5,295 nucleotides of DNA from an uncultured Oscillospiraceae bacterium (GTDB lineage: Bacteria > Bacillota > Clostridia > Oscillospirales > Acutalibacteraceae), in NCBI GenBank assembly GCA_902489335.1, contig CABTZO010000064.1, positions 1-5,295 on the forward strand. The letters are read 5' to 3'. The position numbers and the translations under genes are program-made. A model generated the notes under the pieces. The model worked only from the letters and a program-made list of their open reading frames with translations. It had not been told where the DNA came from and did not search any database. Positions 5,023 to 5,295 of the stretch are shown here, one piece after another (position 1 is the first letter of the stretch; each line of letters begins with the position of its first letter).

Positions 5023-5046
5023 TCTTTCCTCCTATCAAAAGATTAG
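5019..5046 (+). ncRNA. Leader RNA hairpin with anti-Shine-Dalgarno loop
   Basis: CTAATCTTT (5019-5027) and AAAGATTAG (5038-5046) form a perfect 9-bp stem around the 10-base loop CCTCCTATCA. The loop word CCTCCT is the complement of AGGAGG at 4958-4963. The longer stretch TCTTTCCTCCT (5023-5033) can pair with AGGAGG plus AAAGA (4958-4963 and 4966-4970) with a two-base bulge. The two folds compete for TCTTT, so the leader could switch between a free and a sequestered Shine-Dalgarno. There is no U tract after the stem, so it is not an intrinsic terminator. Its function is inferred from base complementarity only. Confidence 0.4.
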
Positions 5047-5082
5047 CACAAAGATAAATTTATATCTATAAGGCGTGATTTT

Positions 5083-5280
5083 ATGATTTTCAATGAAATT
5101 TTAGAGAAATCAGGATTAAATCAATCAGATTTTTCAAGAAAATTTAATATCCCGCTACGAACCATACAAAATTGGGCAGGTAATCGTGCAACTCCTCCTA
5201 ATTATGTTTTAGAGCTTTTAAATTTTGCGATTGAAGCGGAGAAAAAGGGATTTATTTACAATAAAAATTCTTTATTTTAA
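5083..5280 (+). CDS. Small helix-turn-helix DNA-binding protein (65 aa)
   Basis: The protein is a compact Cro/CI-like (XRE-type) helix-turn-helix domain with little else. Residues about 13-21 (NQSDFSRKF) form the first helix of the motif and about 24-34 (PLRTIQNWAGN) the recognition helix, followed by PPNYVLELLNFAIE, a helix typical of small clostridial HTH proteins with an IPxRTxQNW core. It has no transmembrane segment or catalytic domain, and it carries a basic, polar tail. The ATG at 5083 is preceded by AAGGCGTGA (5070-5078), a moderate Shine-Dalgarno. It lies 60 bases after the stop of the 14-codon frame and has the promoter at 4919-4950, with an inverted repeat over its -10. It could be an autoregulator, an antitoxin-like regulator, or a remnant of a mobile element. 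No partner toxin or integrase is visible before the window ends 15 bases later. Confidence 0.8.
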   Translation: MIFNEILEKSGLNQSDFSRKFNIPLRTIQNWAGNRATPPNYVLELLNFAIEAEKKGFIYNKNSLF

Positions 5281-5295
5281 TCAAAATTTTATTAA

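Noticed and set aside
5019..5047. Hairpin as an intrinsic terminator before the HTH gene
   Set aside because: The stem is A+T-rich and followed by GCACAAAGATAAA, with no U run.
5281..5295. Adapter or terminator at the right edge
   Set aside because: TCAAAATTTTATTAA matches no adapter end I know and has no stem with a GC core; it is simply A+T-rich sequence after the HTH stop.

Overview
The window looks like the end of an assembly contig from a low-GC, anaerobic or facultatively anaerobic bacterium, most likely a clostridium-like member of the Bacillota. The reasons are the A+T-rich sequence, strong AGGAGG-type ribosome binding sites, a RecG tail of clostridial flavour, and an oxygen-sensitive class III ribonucleotide reductase. 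The first 14 bases match the 3' end of a common Illumina adapter, so the left edge is a sequencing artefact rather than genome. Species-level assignment cannot be made from this sequence alone.

Layout. (1) 17-940, plus strand: the C-terminal part of the DNA helicase gene recG, cut by the contig edge. (2) 946-1545, minus strand, convergent with recG: rpsT (ribosomal protein S20) with a good promoter, followed by a 61-residue single-span membrane protein. The small gene has its own promoter overlapping the rpsT stop codon, and the pair ends in a strong terminator between it and recG. (3) 1640-4793, plus strand: the anaerobic dNTP module. A radical-SAM activase (nrdG) lies upstream of the glycyl-radical reductase gene nrdD. 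The 115-bp gap between them carries two NrdR-box-like sites bracketing a sigma-70-type -35 element, plus a perfect DnaA box overlapping the first NrdR box. The NrdD protein carries a fused C-terminal glutaredoxin/NrdH-like domain (CPNC), placing a dithiol reductant on the same chain as the glycyl radical site. (4) 4794-4887: a second terminator and a short palindrome with no gene. (5) 4919-5280: an extended -10 promoter, a perfect Shine-Dalgarno, a 14-codon mini-ORF, a hairpin whose loop is CCTCCT (anti-Shine-Dalgarno), and a 65-residue helix-turn-helix protein.

How it works together. NrdG would use S-adenosylmethionine and a [4Fe-4S] cluster to put the radical on Gly663 of NrdD. NrdD would then reduce ribonucleoside triphosphates without oxygen, and its own redoxin tail may supply the electrons. 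NrdR (and possibly DnaA) would tie expression to nucleotide level and replication. The most unusual parts are the NrdD-redoxin fusion with its DnaA/NrdR operator, and the possibly bistable leader RNA in front of the small HTH gene.
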